A stretch of DNA of 64,000 bases from Litsea cubeba (taxonomy: Eukaryota; Streptophyta; Magnoliopsida; Laurales; Lauraceae), in contig CM022946.1 in assembly GCA_012931725.1 (NCBI GenBank), positions 56,132,164-56,196,163 on the forward strand. Direction: 5' to 3'. Under the pieces are notes generated by a model. It was not told the origin of the DNA, did no database searches, and was given only the letters and a program-made list of their open reading frames with translations. This document shows positions 42,503 to 52,805 of the stretch, in pieces. Position 1 is the stretch's first letter, and each line of letters opens with the position of its first letter. A program made the translations under genes and the position numbers.

Positions 42503-43790
42503 ATGGGCAGTTCGGAACGATACCAGAAAGATCATTTTCAGCAAGAATCACACTCGATAACCTCGGCATCCAAATACAAAAGGCCACCTTCAGGTATTCA
42601 AGATTAATTTTCTTGCTCTTATCAGTTATTTTGTAACTTTTTCTTGCCTCCAAAAGGTATGTGATTTTTAGAAGAATTTATCTTTTCTCTGTGTTTTGTT
42701 TTTCTTTTCTTTCTTCCTCGTTTCTGCATTATAGATGATGTGGTTTTAGTGTTTGAGAGGAATCTTTGTTTTGTTAGTTTCTTTGAGAATCTTGGATTGA
42801 GAGTTCTGTCACCGTGACAGAACAGGAATTCCTTTGATGCTTTTCTTTTTCTATTCTGTTTTTTCTTTTGTTTGTTTTGTTATACAAAGAGGATTTCTTG
42901 TTACTGCTTTCTTCTATATTCGTCAAACCAAGATCGAAGAACTGCTTGTCTGCTGCTTCCAGGGTTACCGTATATTCGTACCTAATATTCGTAAAATATT
43001 TTTGAATCGTGAGATGTGTTGTTCCTGTAGCTTCTCCAATATTTTATGGGATTATGGGCTTCCCAAGGATTTGTTATTGTGTTGAGTCTGCAACCATCTA
43101 GTTTTCACGGTTTAATGAGTTGTAGTTTTCTTGGAATTACGGTTTTTGGCATTGTTTATTAGTTTTCCATTCCGATGTAGGAAGTGGGTTTTTTTTTTTT
43201 TCTTTTGTTTTCTTGTCGTTACTTGTCATGGTCAGGTTTTTTTTCATTTTGTTGGTTGCAGGGTATTCGAGGCAGCCCACTGTTCCTTCATGGGAAAAGA
43301 GATTCTGCACTTCTGTATGCAAAATCCCCTGGAGGAAGATCTGTGAAAGCAAGAGATATCAGGCCTCCTACCAAAGCATTATCAAGTGGAACGATTCAGC
43401 CGGCAAAGAGGCATTCCAGAATGCAAAGAGCAGGTACTGGGCTGAGATTAGTGGCCTTCCCTGTGATATTTCTCTGCCTGACCTAGATCTCTTCATTAAT
43501 GTTATCGACTGGAACTCGTCCATCGATCCTGAACTGCTGTCAGCTTTGGATGGAGAACGTACATTCTCTGAGCAAGATGTGAATGATGTTGAACTTGAGA
43601 TTCTGGATTCTGGCCTTTGGAATCAGCCCATCATACCCAGTGGGTGGGGTGATGATGATGATAATCTTGTGATGAAACCTAACAATTCAATGACTCATGG
43701 AGGTGAGAATTACAATAGAATTGCTGATAACAGTAATATATGGGATCACGGAGAGGAGAATAAATTTGATAAAGCATGGGAGAGTGAAGG

Positions 43791-44764
43791 TGTGTGGGGA
43801 GATTTCCAGAGCTACAGGATTAAGCTAATCACAGCCATCAGATGGGGCTAAGCATTCTCACGTGCCATCCGCGTGCCATCTACGTGGCACCAATCCCACC
43901 TCGGCTACCGGGACAGGAGGTCCGGCCGAAGTCAGGCAGCTCCGGGCCCTTAGCGCCGAACTGGCCCACCTCGGGAATCATCTCGGCAAAGAGTCCACCT
44001 CGGCAGGGCCACCCCGGCAAAGAGTCTACCCCGGATGCCATCTCCGCAGAGAGCCCTACCTCGGCTGAAGCCACCTCGGCCGAAGAAGCCAGGACGGCAG
44101 CCGAAGCAAGAAAGGACCTTCACTTGCGCCCCTCATCCCCCACGTCATCAGGCACGTGGGGGGATAGGGTCACGAGCCAGTGGGACAGACACGATATCCA
44201 GCCGCCCGCTATCTTCACCAGATCGCTGACATGGCAGCATCCAGCGGCTGAGGCCACATCAGGGCAAGGCCCGAGGGCAGATCCGCTGGTACTCCAACCG
44301 CCAAAGGCGCCCAACACAATCTGGCCCAACAAGACATGCATTTAATGCAATGTGGGCTGACCCGACTAGCATTAAATGCTGAGTGGGCCGGATTAGACGG
44401 CATTTATTACTTTGTGGGCTGATCATGACTTCCCAGTCGAATCATGGGACCCACGCCAAAATATCCTCTGAAAGATACGATCCAAACCTCTATAAATAGA
44501 ACACCATGCACCATGCAAGGTACGCACAATCTAATTCACAGAGCCCTTACTCTGCCTCTCTTCTCCCTCTCCTTCCATTGTTCCAGTTCCCATACTGACT
44601 TTGGCATCGGAGAGCCTTGCGCCGCCCGGGCCAGGGTCCTCTGACCGTTTGCTATTCCCTTTCAGGCTTCCGGACGGCATCCAGACATTCCAGACACCAT
44701 CATCTTCTCGGATAAGTCCTATAAGGCTCCCTCTTATTGTGGGTCATAATTTTCTGCACCTACA
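43791..44764 (+). repeat. Gypsy-2 5' LTR (974 bp)
   Basis: TGTGTGGGG to CACCTACA. TATA box TATAAATA at 44491-44498 (ACCTCTATAAATAGAACACC), so U3 is about 0.73 kb. The U3 is rich in CACCTCGGC-type short repeats (43900-44100). Confidence 0.93.
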
Positions 44765-44784
44765 ATTGGCGCCGTCTGTGGGAA
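44765..44784 (+). promoter_or_regulatory. Gypsy-2 primer-binding site
   Basis: ATTGGCGCCGTCTGTGGGAA directly after the LTR, the same as in Gypsy-1. The tRNA was not assigned. Confidence 0.75.
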
Positions 44785-44868
44785 AGTAATATCCCAACCT
44801 CTCAAAACCTTCCCAACCTTCTCCAAATCTTTCCAAACGTCCTTCTAAACCTCGATCTCACAGAAGCC

Positions 44869-47800
44869 ATGCCACCGAAAGCTAAGAAAGGCGGAGAATC
44901 CTCAAGACCAGTTCTCGAGATGCTACCACCGTCAGCGGACGTCCCTCCTCAGGGACGATCCCGAACGGTCCAAGGCACATCCGCAGGCGAGGGCCGCCTG
45001 GGCTCCCAACTCTTTGTCGAGATCCCCTTCCAAGAGGGAGTCGAGGCCTCGCTCTCAGCGGACGAAACCGTGCCACCCCGACGCGACGAGCACCGGCGCG
45101 AACGCCCTCGGAAGGACAAAGCCGTGGCCGTAGGAGAGACGCGCCACGTTCAACCTCCAGCCGCTGGAGGAGACGTCGCAGCCCAAGACGCTCTTCTCCG
45201 GAGGCAGGAGCGGTTAGTCCGAGAGCTCCAGCAGCTCCAACAGCAGCTGAAGGCAACGCGAACTGCCTCCTTGAGGCAAGTCTCTGAGCCTCAAGGGAAG
45301 AAGGGGGACGCCCCCAGCAGGGCAGCCCGGCCTCCCCGCGAGGACCTCAGACATCATCTGGACCAGAAACGGAGCCAGATTCGTGACGAAGGCTCGAGCA
45401 ACAGCCGGAGTCACCATAGTCGCGATGGCCGAGCTCATAGCCATCGCAGTCCGAACCACCCCAAGCGAAAGTCCAGAGTTCAGACTCCAGAGGAGGACGA
45501 CGAGCAGGAGTGGTTCGACAAACGTGTCAGACTGGCTCTCCAGCATAACTTGGACATGCGGGACCAGAAGCAGATCTGTGGTCACATTGATCTGGGGGGC
45601 TCGCCCTTCACAAAAGAGATCGAGCGCACCCCCTTGCCCAGGAAGTTCACCGTCCCGCGGTTCGTCCCCTATGACGGACTGTCCGACCCGTCTGCGCACC
45701 TTCGACACTTCTCCCAGAAGATGTCCATCTGGGGAAACGAGGGCCACCTAAACTGCAAAATCTTCTCCTCCAGTTTGGGTGACCTCCCCCTGAAGTGGTT
45801 CTGCTCTCTCCCGGAGCAGTCAGTTTCCAGTTGGAAGGAGCTCCAGCTCTCCTTCCTGAAGAAGTTCCAAGCCTATACCGTCGTCCCCAAGAAGGAAGGG
45901 GACCTCATCGCCCTAAGGATGAAGCAGGGCGAAACTCTCGCCAAGTTCACCCACCGATTCTGGGCGGTCTACAGCCAGATCGAGGGCGCGAGGGAGGGGA
46001 TAGCCATCTACGCCTTCCAGCTTGCCCTGATCCCCGGCAGCGACTTGCGAAAGGACTTGGCCGGGGACACCCCAGAATCCATGTCAGAATTGATGTCCCG
46101 GGTGAAGCGCTTCATCGCCCGGGAGGAAGACGAGATCCGAGCTAAGGATCAGGACGGGCATCCGGAGCCCGAACAGAAGAATGACCAACCTCGGCAGAGA
46201 GGTGGGAGGCCCTCCCAGAAGCAGGAGCCCAAGCGGGCCTGGGTCTCCAGTTCGGCGAAGCCTTCGTCGTCCAGGTCTGGGGGCACCTATAAGCCCAGAC
46301 CTCCCTCCAGCGCCAATCAGAGCGTCAACGTCGTCTTCAAGGAGCCGATCTACCGCATCCTGGCCAAGATCAAGTCCAAGCCGTTCTTCAAGTACCCTCC
46401 GCCCATGAAGAATGAACCCACCGAAGGCTCCCGGAGCAAGCTCTACTGCGCCTTCCATAAGGGCAACGGGCACAGGACTGAAGAATGCAGGACCCTGCAG
46501 GGGTATCTGGAGAAGCTGGCCGAACAGGGCCACATCCCAGAGTTCGTCAAGACAGGTGATGCCGGCGGCAGCGAGGGCCGGGTTCACCAGAGCACGGCCC
46601 AGGCTCCGGACAGCGAGGACTCAGAGAAGATCATCAACGTGATCCATCTGGCGTCCTCAGCTCCCGCTTCCTCATCCCGGGGAAGCTCTCAGGCCCGTGC
46701 CGAAGCCAGGCGGGCTTCGCACGATAAAGAAGTAATGAAAGCCGACCTCGCTCCGGCATCCAAGAAAGCCCGCCGAGACAGACCAGCCATCTCGTTCTCG
46801 GATCAAGATCTAGAGGGAGTCCAGGTCCCTCACAACGACCCCCTGCTCCTCACCATGAAGCTGAGAGACTTCACCGTGAAGAGGATCCTCGTCGACTCCG
46901 GCAGCTCCTCCGAGGTCCTCTACTACGACTGCTTCAAAAGGATGAAGCTCTCCGAAGCAGACCTCACGGAGGTCCGAGCACCCCTGCTAGGGTTGTCCGC
47001 CACACCAGTCTACCCCAAGGGTAGAATCACCTTGGAAACCCGAGTTGGCGGAGCCTCCGTGTCAGCCGACTTCCTGGTTGTGGACGCCCCTTCTCCCTAC
47101 AATGTCATCCTGGGCAGAACGTGGCTCCACAAGCTAGAGGCAGTTCCATCTTCCCTCCACCAAAAGCTGAAGTTCGTCCATGAGAACGAGGAAGGCAAGA
47201 TGGAAGTAGTCACAGTTAAGGGGGACCAACAGCAGGCCAGGCAGTGCATGCTGGCCGCTGTCCCAGCAGTGAAGGAGCCAGAGCGCGTCAACCTAGCCGA
47301 GTTCGAGAAGGGCCTCGATGAGATCGGCCGGGACCCTGAGAAGAAGAGCATCGAGGACCTGGCCGAGGTCAGGCTAGATCCGGCAGACCCAGACCGTTTC
47401 TTCCTGATCGGCACCCAGCTGTCAGACGAAGAAAGGGCCGAACTCTCTCGGTTCTTGATGCAGAATGTGGACGTCTTCGCTTGGAGCCCAAGCGAAATGC
47501 CTGGGGTCGACCCTGAGGTCATGTGCCACAAGCTCAACGTCGACCCCGACCACAAGTCAGTAGTGCAGAGGGCCCGCAGGACCGGGCTACAGCAGACAGA
47601 TGCGGTCGTTGAAGAGGTCGACAACCTGCTAAAAGCAGGGGCCATCCGGGAAGTACAGTACCCGGTATGGCTGGCCAACACGGTGGTGGTCAAGAAGAAA
47701 ATTGGGAAGTGGAGGGTGTGCGTGGACTTCACCGACCTAAATAGGGCTTGCCCTAAGGACAGTTTTCCCCTCCCGAAGATTGACCAACTGATCGACGCCA

Positions 47801-50628
47801 CCGCTGGTCACGACCGAATGAGCTTCCTTGACGCCTACCGAGGCTATCATCAGATCCCGCTCTACGGGCCCGACGAGGAGAAAACATCGTTCATCACCCC
47901 CCGCGGCACTTACTGCTATAAAGTGATGCCCTTCGGGCTGAAGAACGCGGGGGCGACCTATCAGCGCCTCGTCACAAAGATGTTCCAGGCCCAGCTCGGC
48001 CGATCAGTAGAGGTGTACATCGACGACATGGTCGTCAAATCTGTGCGCTCCAGCGACCATCTGACAGATCTCGGTGAAGTCTTCGGCATCCTTCGCGCCT
48101 ACAAGCTCAAGTTAAACGCTTCCAAGTGCGCCTTCGGCGTAGCCTCTGGCAAGTTCCTCGGCAGCTTGGTGACGCGGAGGGGGATAGAGGCCAATCCGGA
48201 ACAGATCACTGCCATCCAGGGCATCCAGAGTCCCTCTACCACGAAGGAAGTTCAAAGGCTTACAGGAATGGCCGCCGCACTCAATCGCTTCATCAGCCGC
48301 TCATCAGATAAGTGCAGGCCTTTCTTTCAGCTTTTGAGGAAAAATTTGAAGTTCCAATGGACCCCTGAGTGCGACCAGGCATTGGCCGCATTCAAAACTT
48401 ATTTGATGTCACCACCATTACTCTCCACCCCAACTCAGGGGGAGATTCTGTATTTATACCTTGCGGTCTCGGATCACGCAGTGAGCTCCGTCCTCATCAG
48501 GGAGGACGAGGGAGTTCAAAAACCGATCTATTACACGAGCAAGACCCTGCTCGATGCCGAGACCAGGTACCTCTTGTTGGAGAAGCTTGCGTTGGCTCTC
48601 GTTACCGCCTCCCGCAAGCTCTCCCATTATTTCCAATCGCAAACTATTGTGGTGATCACGGAGCATCCACTCCGTTCATTGTTCAAGAAAGCTGACTTTT
48701 CAGGGCGCATATCAAAGTGGGCAGTTGAACTGGGGCAGTATGACATACAGTACCGTCCTCGAACTGCGATCAAAGCCCAGATCCTGGCGGACTTCATTGT
48801 CGAATTCACCTCCCCCAACCCGGCTCCGTCCCAGCTCGGCACGGCACTGGGGGGCATAGGGCAAGAGCCAGTAGAAACAGAAGTCCAGCAGTCTCCCACC
48901 TCGGCATGGAAGATCTTTGTCGACGGGTCATCCACCTCCAAGAGAGCTGGCCTCGGCATAGTTCTCCAATCGCCAGAGGGACTGGTCATAGAGCAAGCCT
49001 TCACCTTGGACTTCAAAGCGACGAACAATGAGGCAGAGTACGAAGCAATGATTGCAGGGTTGAACAGCGCCCGAATCCTCGGAGCCCAGCATCTGGAGAT
49101 CTTCAGCGACTCTCAACTGGTAACTAGCCAGCTCGCTGGGGACTACCAGGCTAGGGACGACAGGATGGCGGCCTACTTAGCCCTGGCGAAAAAGCTACTC
49201 TCCCAATTCCAGAAGGCCGAGGTCAGGCAAATATCCCGAGATACCAATACGCATGCAGATGCGCTTGCAAACCTGGCCTCCGCCGTCGAAGCAGGAAGGA
49301 AGAGGACCATCGAGGTCGGGTCAGTATCGAGGTCAAGTCTCGAACTCCATTCATCTCGGCTTGTCTTCTGTGCTGACCTCGGCCCCAGCTGGATGGATCC
49401 AATCGTCGCCTACTTGAAGGACGACCAGCTCCCTGAGGACAAGACAGAAGCCCACAAGATCAGGCTCAAGGCAGCTCGGTTTTGGCTCTCTCCAGAAGGC
49501 AAACTCTACAGGAAGTCCTTCACAGGTCCATACCTCCAATGCGTCCACCCGGCCAAGGTGGACGACTTCCTGTACGAGATCCATGAAGGAATCTGCGGCA
49601 GCCATATAGGAGGTCGGTCATTGGCCTACAGAGCAATCAGCCAGGGTTACTGGTGGCCCTACATGCAGAAGGACGCCCAGGTCTACGCCAGAAAATGCGA
49701 GAAATGCCAGAAGTTCTCCCACTCCCTCCATCAGCCAGCGCAGGATCTGAGTCCCCTCTCCAGCCCATGGCCCTTCGCTCAGTGGGGCCTGGACATTGTG
49801 GGGCCTCTTCACCGAGCTCCAGGGAACAAGAGATGGCTGATAGTGGCTACGGACTACTTCACGAAGTGGATAGAAGCTGAACCGTTGTCTTCCATCACGG
49901 ACAGGGACTCCAGGAACTTCGTCTGGAAAAACATCCTTACGAGGTTCGGCATCCCCCGGACCCTGATCTCGGACAACGGAACTCAGTTCGATTCCAAATC
50001 CTTCAGAGACTTCTGCCAAGAGCACGGCATCAGAAACCATTACTCCACCCCGGCATATCCACAGAGTAATGGCCAGGCAGAAATCTCGAACAAAGTGATC
50101 CTGGACGGCCTGAAGAAGCGACTGGACAAGGCAAAGGGCAGATGGACAGAAGAGCTTCCGAGCGTGCTGTGGGCATATAGAACAACTCCAAGGAGGTCCA
50201 CCTCGGCAACACCTTTCTCTCTGGCCTACGGGATGGAGGCGGTCATTCCCTTGGAAATCGGCCTTCCTACCCTGAGGACAGAGCTGGTCGACCAAGGCCG
50301 AAATGAGACGAACCTGGCGATGGAGCTGGAACTGGCGGACGAGCGACGAAAAGCAGCAGCCCTGAGACTAACCGATTATCAGCAGCGGTTAGCCAGGGCA
50401 TACAATCAAAATGTCAAGGAAAGAAGGTTCGCCACGGGAGAGCTCGTTTTAAAGAAGACCCTGCCAGCTGACAGAGAACCAAATGAGGGGAAGCTTGCCC
50501 CGAACTGGCATGGCCCGTTCAGAGTAGTTTCACTGGCAGGAAAGTCAGCCTACAAGCTCGAAGACTTGGATGGCAAGCCGCTGCCGAGACCGTGGAATGC
50601 ATCCCACTTGAAGAAATTTTATTTCTAA
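44869..50628 (+). CDS. Gypsy-2 gag-pol polyprotein, uninterrupted, 1,919 aa
   Basis: Start chosen at ATG 44869 (MPPKAKKGG), conserved in Gypsy-1; the frame is open 44 codons further up, into the LTR. Domains by residue: basic, Arg-rich N-terminus; gag core about 280-420 (HLRHFSQKMSIWGNE); zinc knuckle near 526 (CAFHKGNGHRTEEC, a CHHC variant); aspartic protease near 675 (ILVDSGSSSEV); reverse transcriptase about 900-1100 with YIDDM near 1051; RT-linked RNase H about 1165-1280; second RNase H about 1345-1470 (FVDGSSTSKRAG); integrase from about 1570, with the H/H/C/C finger, Asp1642, Asp1701 and Glu1738 as part of DGQ-type motif NGQAEIS (35 residues between the last two). The extra RNase H marks the Tat clade. 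All catalytic motifs are intact, so it may be autonomous. Confidence 0.95.
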   Translation: MPPKAKKGGESSRPVLEMLPPSADVPPQGRSRTVQGTSAGEGRLGSQLFVEIPFQEGVEASLSADETVPPRRDEHRRERPRKDKAVAVGETRHVQPPAAGGDVAAQDALLRRQERLVRELQQLQQQLKATRTASLRQVSEPQGKKGDAPSRAARPPREDLRHHLDQKRSQIRDEGSSNSRSHHSRDGRAHSHRSPNHPKRKSRVQTPEEDDEQEWFDKRVRLALQHNLDMRDQKQICGHIDLGGSPFTKEIERTPLPRKFTVPRFVPYDGLSDPSAHLRHFSQKMSIWGNEGHLNCKIFSSSLGDLPLKWFCSLPEQSVSSWKELQLSFLKKFQAYTVVPKKEGDLIALRMKQGETLAKFTHRFWAVYSQIEGAREGIAIYAFQLALIPGSDLRKDLAGDTPESMSELMSRVKRFIAREEDEIRAKDQDGHPEPEQKNDQPRQRGGRPSQKQEPKRAWVSSSAKPSSSRSGGTYKPRPPSSANQSVNVVFKEPIYRILAKIKSKPFFKYPPPMKNEPTEGSRSKLYCAFHKGNGHRTEECRTLQGYLEKLAEQGHIPEFVKTGDAGGSEGRVHQSTAQAPDSEDSEKIINVIHLASSAPASSSRGSSQARAEARRASHDKEVMKADLAPASKKARRDRPAISFSDQDLEGVQVPHNDPLLLTMKLRDFTVKRILVDSGSSSEVLYYDCFKRMKLSEADLTEVRAPLLGLSATPVYPKGRITLETRVGGASVSADFLVVDAPSPYNVILGRTWLHKLEAVPSSLHQKLKFVHENEEGKMEVVTVKGDQQQARQCMLAAVPAVKEPERVNLAEFEKGLDEIGRDPEKKSIEDLAEVRLDPADPDRFFLIGTQLSDEERAELSRFLMQNVDVFAWSPSEMPGVDPEVMCHKLNVDPDHKSVVQRARRTGLQQTDAVVEEVDNLLKAGAIREVQYPVWLANTVVVKKKIGKWRVCVDFTDLNRACPKDSFPLPKIDQLIDATAGHDRMSFLDAYRGYHQIPLYGPDEEKTSFITPRGTYCYKVMPFGLKNAGATYQRLVTKMFQAQLGRSVEVYIDDMVVKSVRSSDHLTDLGEVFGILRAYKLKLNASKCAFGVASGKFLGSLVTRRGIEANPEQITAIQGIQSPSTTKEVQRLTGMAAALNRFISRSSDKCRPFFQLLRKNLKFQWTPECDQALAAFKTYLMSPPLLSTPTQGEILYLYLAVSDHAVSSVLIREDEGVQKPIYYTSKTLLDAETRYLLLEKLALALVTASRKLSHYFQSQTIVVITEHPLRSLFKKADFSGRISKWAVELGQYDIQYRPRTAIKAQILADFIVEFTSPNPAPSQLGTALGGIGQEPVETEVQQSPTSAWKIFVDGSSTSKRAGLGIVLQSPEGLVIEQAFTLDFKATNNEAEYEAMIAGLNSARILGAQHLEIFSDSQLVTSQLAGDYQARDDRMAAYLALAKKLLSQFQKAEVRQISRDTNTHADALANLASAVEAGRKRTIEVGSVSRSSLELHSSRLVFCADLGPSWMDPIVAYLKDDQLPEDKTEAHKIRLKAARFWLSPEGKLYRKSFTGPYLQCVHPAKVDDFLYEIHEGICGSHIGGRSLAYRAISQGYWWPYMQKDAQVYARKCEKCQKFSHSLHQPAQDLSPLSSPWPFAQWGLDIVGPLHRAPGNKRWLIVATDYFTKWIEAEPLSSITDRDSRNFVWKNILTRFGIPRTLISDNGTQFDSKSFRDFCQEHGIRNHYSTPAYPQSNGQAEISNKVILDGLKKRLDKAKGRWTEELPSVLWAYRTTPRRSTSATPFSLAYGMEAVIPLEIGLPTLRTELVDQGRNETNLAMELELADERRKAAALRLTDYQQRLARAYNQNVKERRFATGELVLKKTLPADREPNEGKLAPNWHGPFRVVSLAGKSAYKLEDLDGKPLPRPWNASHLKKFYF

Positions 50629-50705
50629 AGATGTAATGAACTTCAGAATCAATAAAAGCAGCTTTTGCCTTGTCATCAATCTGTCTCTCTGGTCGACTCC
50701 GGCAG

Positions 50706-51440
50706 CACAGGCTCTACGCCCTGGAATTGGCTTCAAGTTCCGACACTCAGCCTTTCCTAAAGCCCCGTGTCTTGGACACACTCAGGCTCTATGCCCTGGA
50801 ATTGGCTTCGAGTTCCGACACTCAGCCTTTCCTAAAGCCCCGTGTCTTGGACACACTCAGGCTCTACGCCCTGGAATTGGCTTCGAGTTCCGACACTCAG
50901 CCTTTCCTAAAGCCCCGTGTCTTGGACACACTCAGGCTCTACGCCCTGGAATTGGCTTCGAGTTCCGACACTCAGCCTTTCCTAAAGCCCCGTGTCTTGG
51001 ACACACTCAGGCTCTATGCCCTGGAATTGGCTTCGAGTTCCGACACTCAGCCTTTCCTAAAGCCCCGTGTCTTGGACACACTCAGGCTCTACGCCCTGGA
51101 ATTGGCTTCGAGTTCCGACACTCAGCCTTTCCTAAAGCCCCGTGTCTTGGACACACTCAGGCTCTACGCCCTGGAATTGGCTTCGAGTTCCGACACTCAG
51201 CCTTTCATAAAGCCCCGTGTCTTGGACACACTCAGGCTCTACGCCCTGGAATTGGCTTCGAGTTCCGACACTCAGCCTTTCCCAAAGCCCCGTGTCTTGG
51301 ACACACTAAGGCTCTACGCCCTGGAAACGGCCTAGAGTTCCTAAACTCAGCCTTTCCTAAAGCCCCGTGTCTTGGACACACTAAGGCTCCACGCCTTGGG
51401 AATGGTCTAGAGTTCCTACACTCAGCCGTTTCCTAAAGTC
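50706..51440. repeat. Gypsy-2 tandem array, 75-bp unit, about nine to ten copies
   Basis: Unit contains GGCTCTACGCCCTGGAATTG, GCTTCGAGTTCCGACACTCA and AAAGCCCCGTGTCTTGGACA. The first eight copies are nearly identical and the last two diverged. The period is a multiple of three, so two frames stay open over the array (ORFs of 266 and 221 residues) without being genes. It starts about 80 bp after the pol stop, the same place as the 58-bp array of Gypsy-1. Confidence 0.92.
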
Positions 51441-52109
51441 CGGGTTCATAAACCCCTCACAACGGCAGTTCGGCCAAGGACGGTTCCCTGAAGTCTGGGT
51501 TCATACACCCCTCAGAAGGCCATTGCCGAACTCACTTTCGCCGAACCGAGGCCAACGGAATGGGTCCACTTCGGCACAATGCAGCTCGTCTCGGCCAAAG
51601 CCAGCCCTTTCGGCCGAGGTCAATAACAGCATTCAAACACAAATCCAAGCTTTCCGGAACAGCGCAAAGAAATGAGAAAAAGAACTCAAAAGCACTGTAC
51701 ACAGTTTGGGTAATCACAGAATTCCTTTTTATCCATTGCAAACTGCTTCATTACAAGAAATACAGAACAGAAAGCAAAGTACAGAAAGAAGGATCACAGT
51801 CCTCTAAAAACAGAAAATAGAGAGAGGCTAGGAGACTCTGATCTTCGCCGACTCTTCAGGCAGAAGGCACGAGGACGCCGGATCGCCGCCTGGAGGTTCT
51901 GAGCGATCCTGGACCTCGCTGGGCTCTGCAACACCCTCGGCGGCCAGTGGGACCAGCCAAGCTTGAAGAAACCCCCGGAGCAGCGGGGCCTCAATCCCGC
52001 CTTCCGTACGACGGGCGCACAGGGCCGTGTCGGACGAGAAGGCGCCACCGTCCCCCTGCAGTGCATCCTCATTCTGTCTGGCCAGGGGCGGATGGCCGTG
52101 AACCCGCGT
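51441..52109 (-). other. spacer and 3' part of the second antisense unit in Gypsy-2
   Basis: On the minus strand the unit of the small ORF continues to about 51726, where AATGAAGCAGTTTGCAATGG matches the polyadenylation-like region of Gypsy-1. The remainder (51441-51620) is rich in TTCGGCC-type motifs. No further conserved ORF. Confidence 0.4.
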
Positions 52110-52244
52110 TCAGAGAGCGCGTAGTCCACGGGGAGTCCTTTCAGAGAGCGCACAGACCAGGATAGCCTTCCCCCCTCGGGGATAGCCGTTCAACGGTGCA
52201 GGGTTCCCCCCTGGATCAAATAACTTCAGACACCTCCCAGACAT
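52110..52244 (-). CDS. conserved 44-residue small ORF, antisense to gag-pol, Gypsy-2 copy
   Basis: ATG 52244-52242 in GGAACCATGTCTGG; TGA 52112-52110. Same length as the Gypsy-1 copy, with 25 of 44 identical residues: FDPGG at 9-13, RGG at 23-25, C31, LSE at 33-35, and the C-terminal PRGLRAL. About ten of the identical residues use different codons, mostly at third positions (for example CCG/CCA, GGA/GGG, TGC/TGT, CTG/CTA). The ATG is about 50 bp downstream of TATAAGTA. An upstream in-frame ATG (52277) would lie between TATA box and start site. Net charge looks slightly basic; no membrane helix. Function unknown. Confidence 0.5.
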   Translation of the reverse strand: MSGRCLKLFDPGGNPAPLNGYPRGGKAILVCALSERTPRGLRAL

Positions 52245-52294
52245 GGTTCCTACAACTATGTTCCTTCCTTCTCCCATGGCGAGCCTGCTCCCCC

Positions 52295-52302
52295 TACTTA
52301 TA
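52295..52302 (-). promoter_or_regulatory. TATA-like box of the second antisense unit in Gypsy-2
   Basis: On the minus strand CATCCTATAAGTAGGGGGAG, matching CCTATAAATAGG of Gypsy-1 in position relative to the small ORF. Confidence 0.45.
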
Positions 52303-52805
52303 GGATGGAGAAAGGCTCAGTCTCCAAAAGGAGTTATGGGGCGGAGTCTCCCACGCGTTACTGGGAATGCGCGACTGTCGACCAGCGATCCCTATGGCGC
52401 CACGTGGAGACATCCGTCCGATTCCCTCGTCAGCCGCGCCATCATGTTTATTGCTATTGAAGATCACCCAAGATACGGAGGATCAGCGCGAATACCAATG
52501 AAGATCACCCAAGATACGGAGGATCAGCGCGAATACCAAAGAAGATCACCTAAGGTATAGAGTGTCGACGCTAGCGCCCAGGAAGACTACTCGACACTCA
52601 GTTCTAACGTTCCGTCACAAGGAGCACTCTGCCGAACTCAAGCATTAAAGTACCAGGCTTAAAAGAGACAGAAGCGCGAGTATTTGAAGAAACCTTCAAT
52701 TGTATTAAAATCTCACTCATTACAGTGTTCAGCAAATACAAATTGAAGAAGATTACAGAGCATAAAGCAAGAAAGCGAATATCCCGATATCCCGAGGTCC
52801 CGAGG
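52303..52805. other. spacer between the two antisense units of Gypsy-2
   Basis: Contains a 36-bp direct repeat (AAGATCACCCAAGATACGGA and following, at 52461 and 52501, with a third partial copy at 52542). It includes the 3' end of the larger antisense gene (AATTGTATTAAAATC region near 52690, minus). Confidence 0.5.

Noticed and set aside
43842..44345. 167-codon ORF, repeated at 55543-56046
   Set aside because: It lies within the two Gypsy-2 LTRs and is a product of CACCTCGGC-type repeats; no domain.
47097..47801. 234-codon antisense ORF within pol
   Set aside because: Shadow of the gag-pol frame with Ser-rich composition and no counterpart outside the coding constraint of pol.
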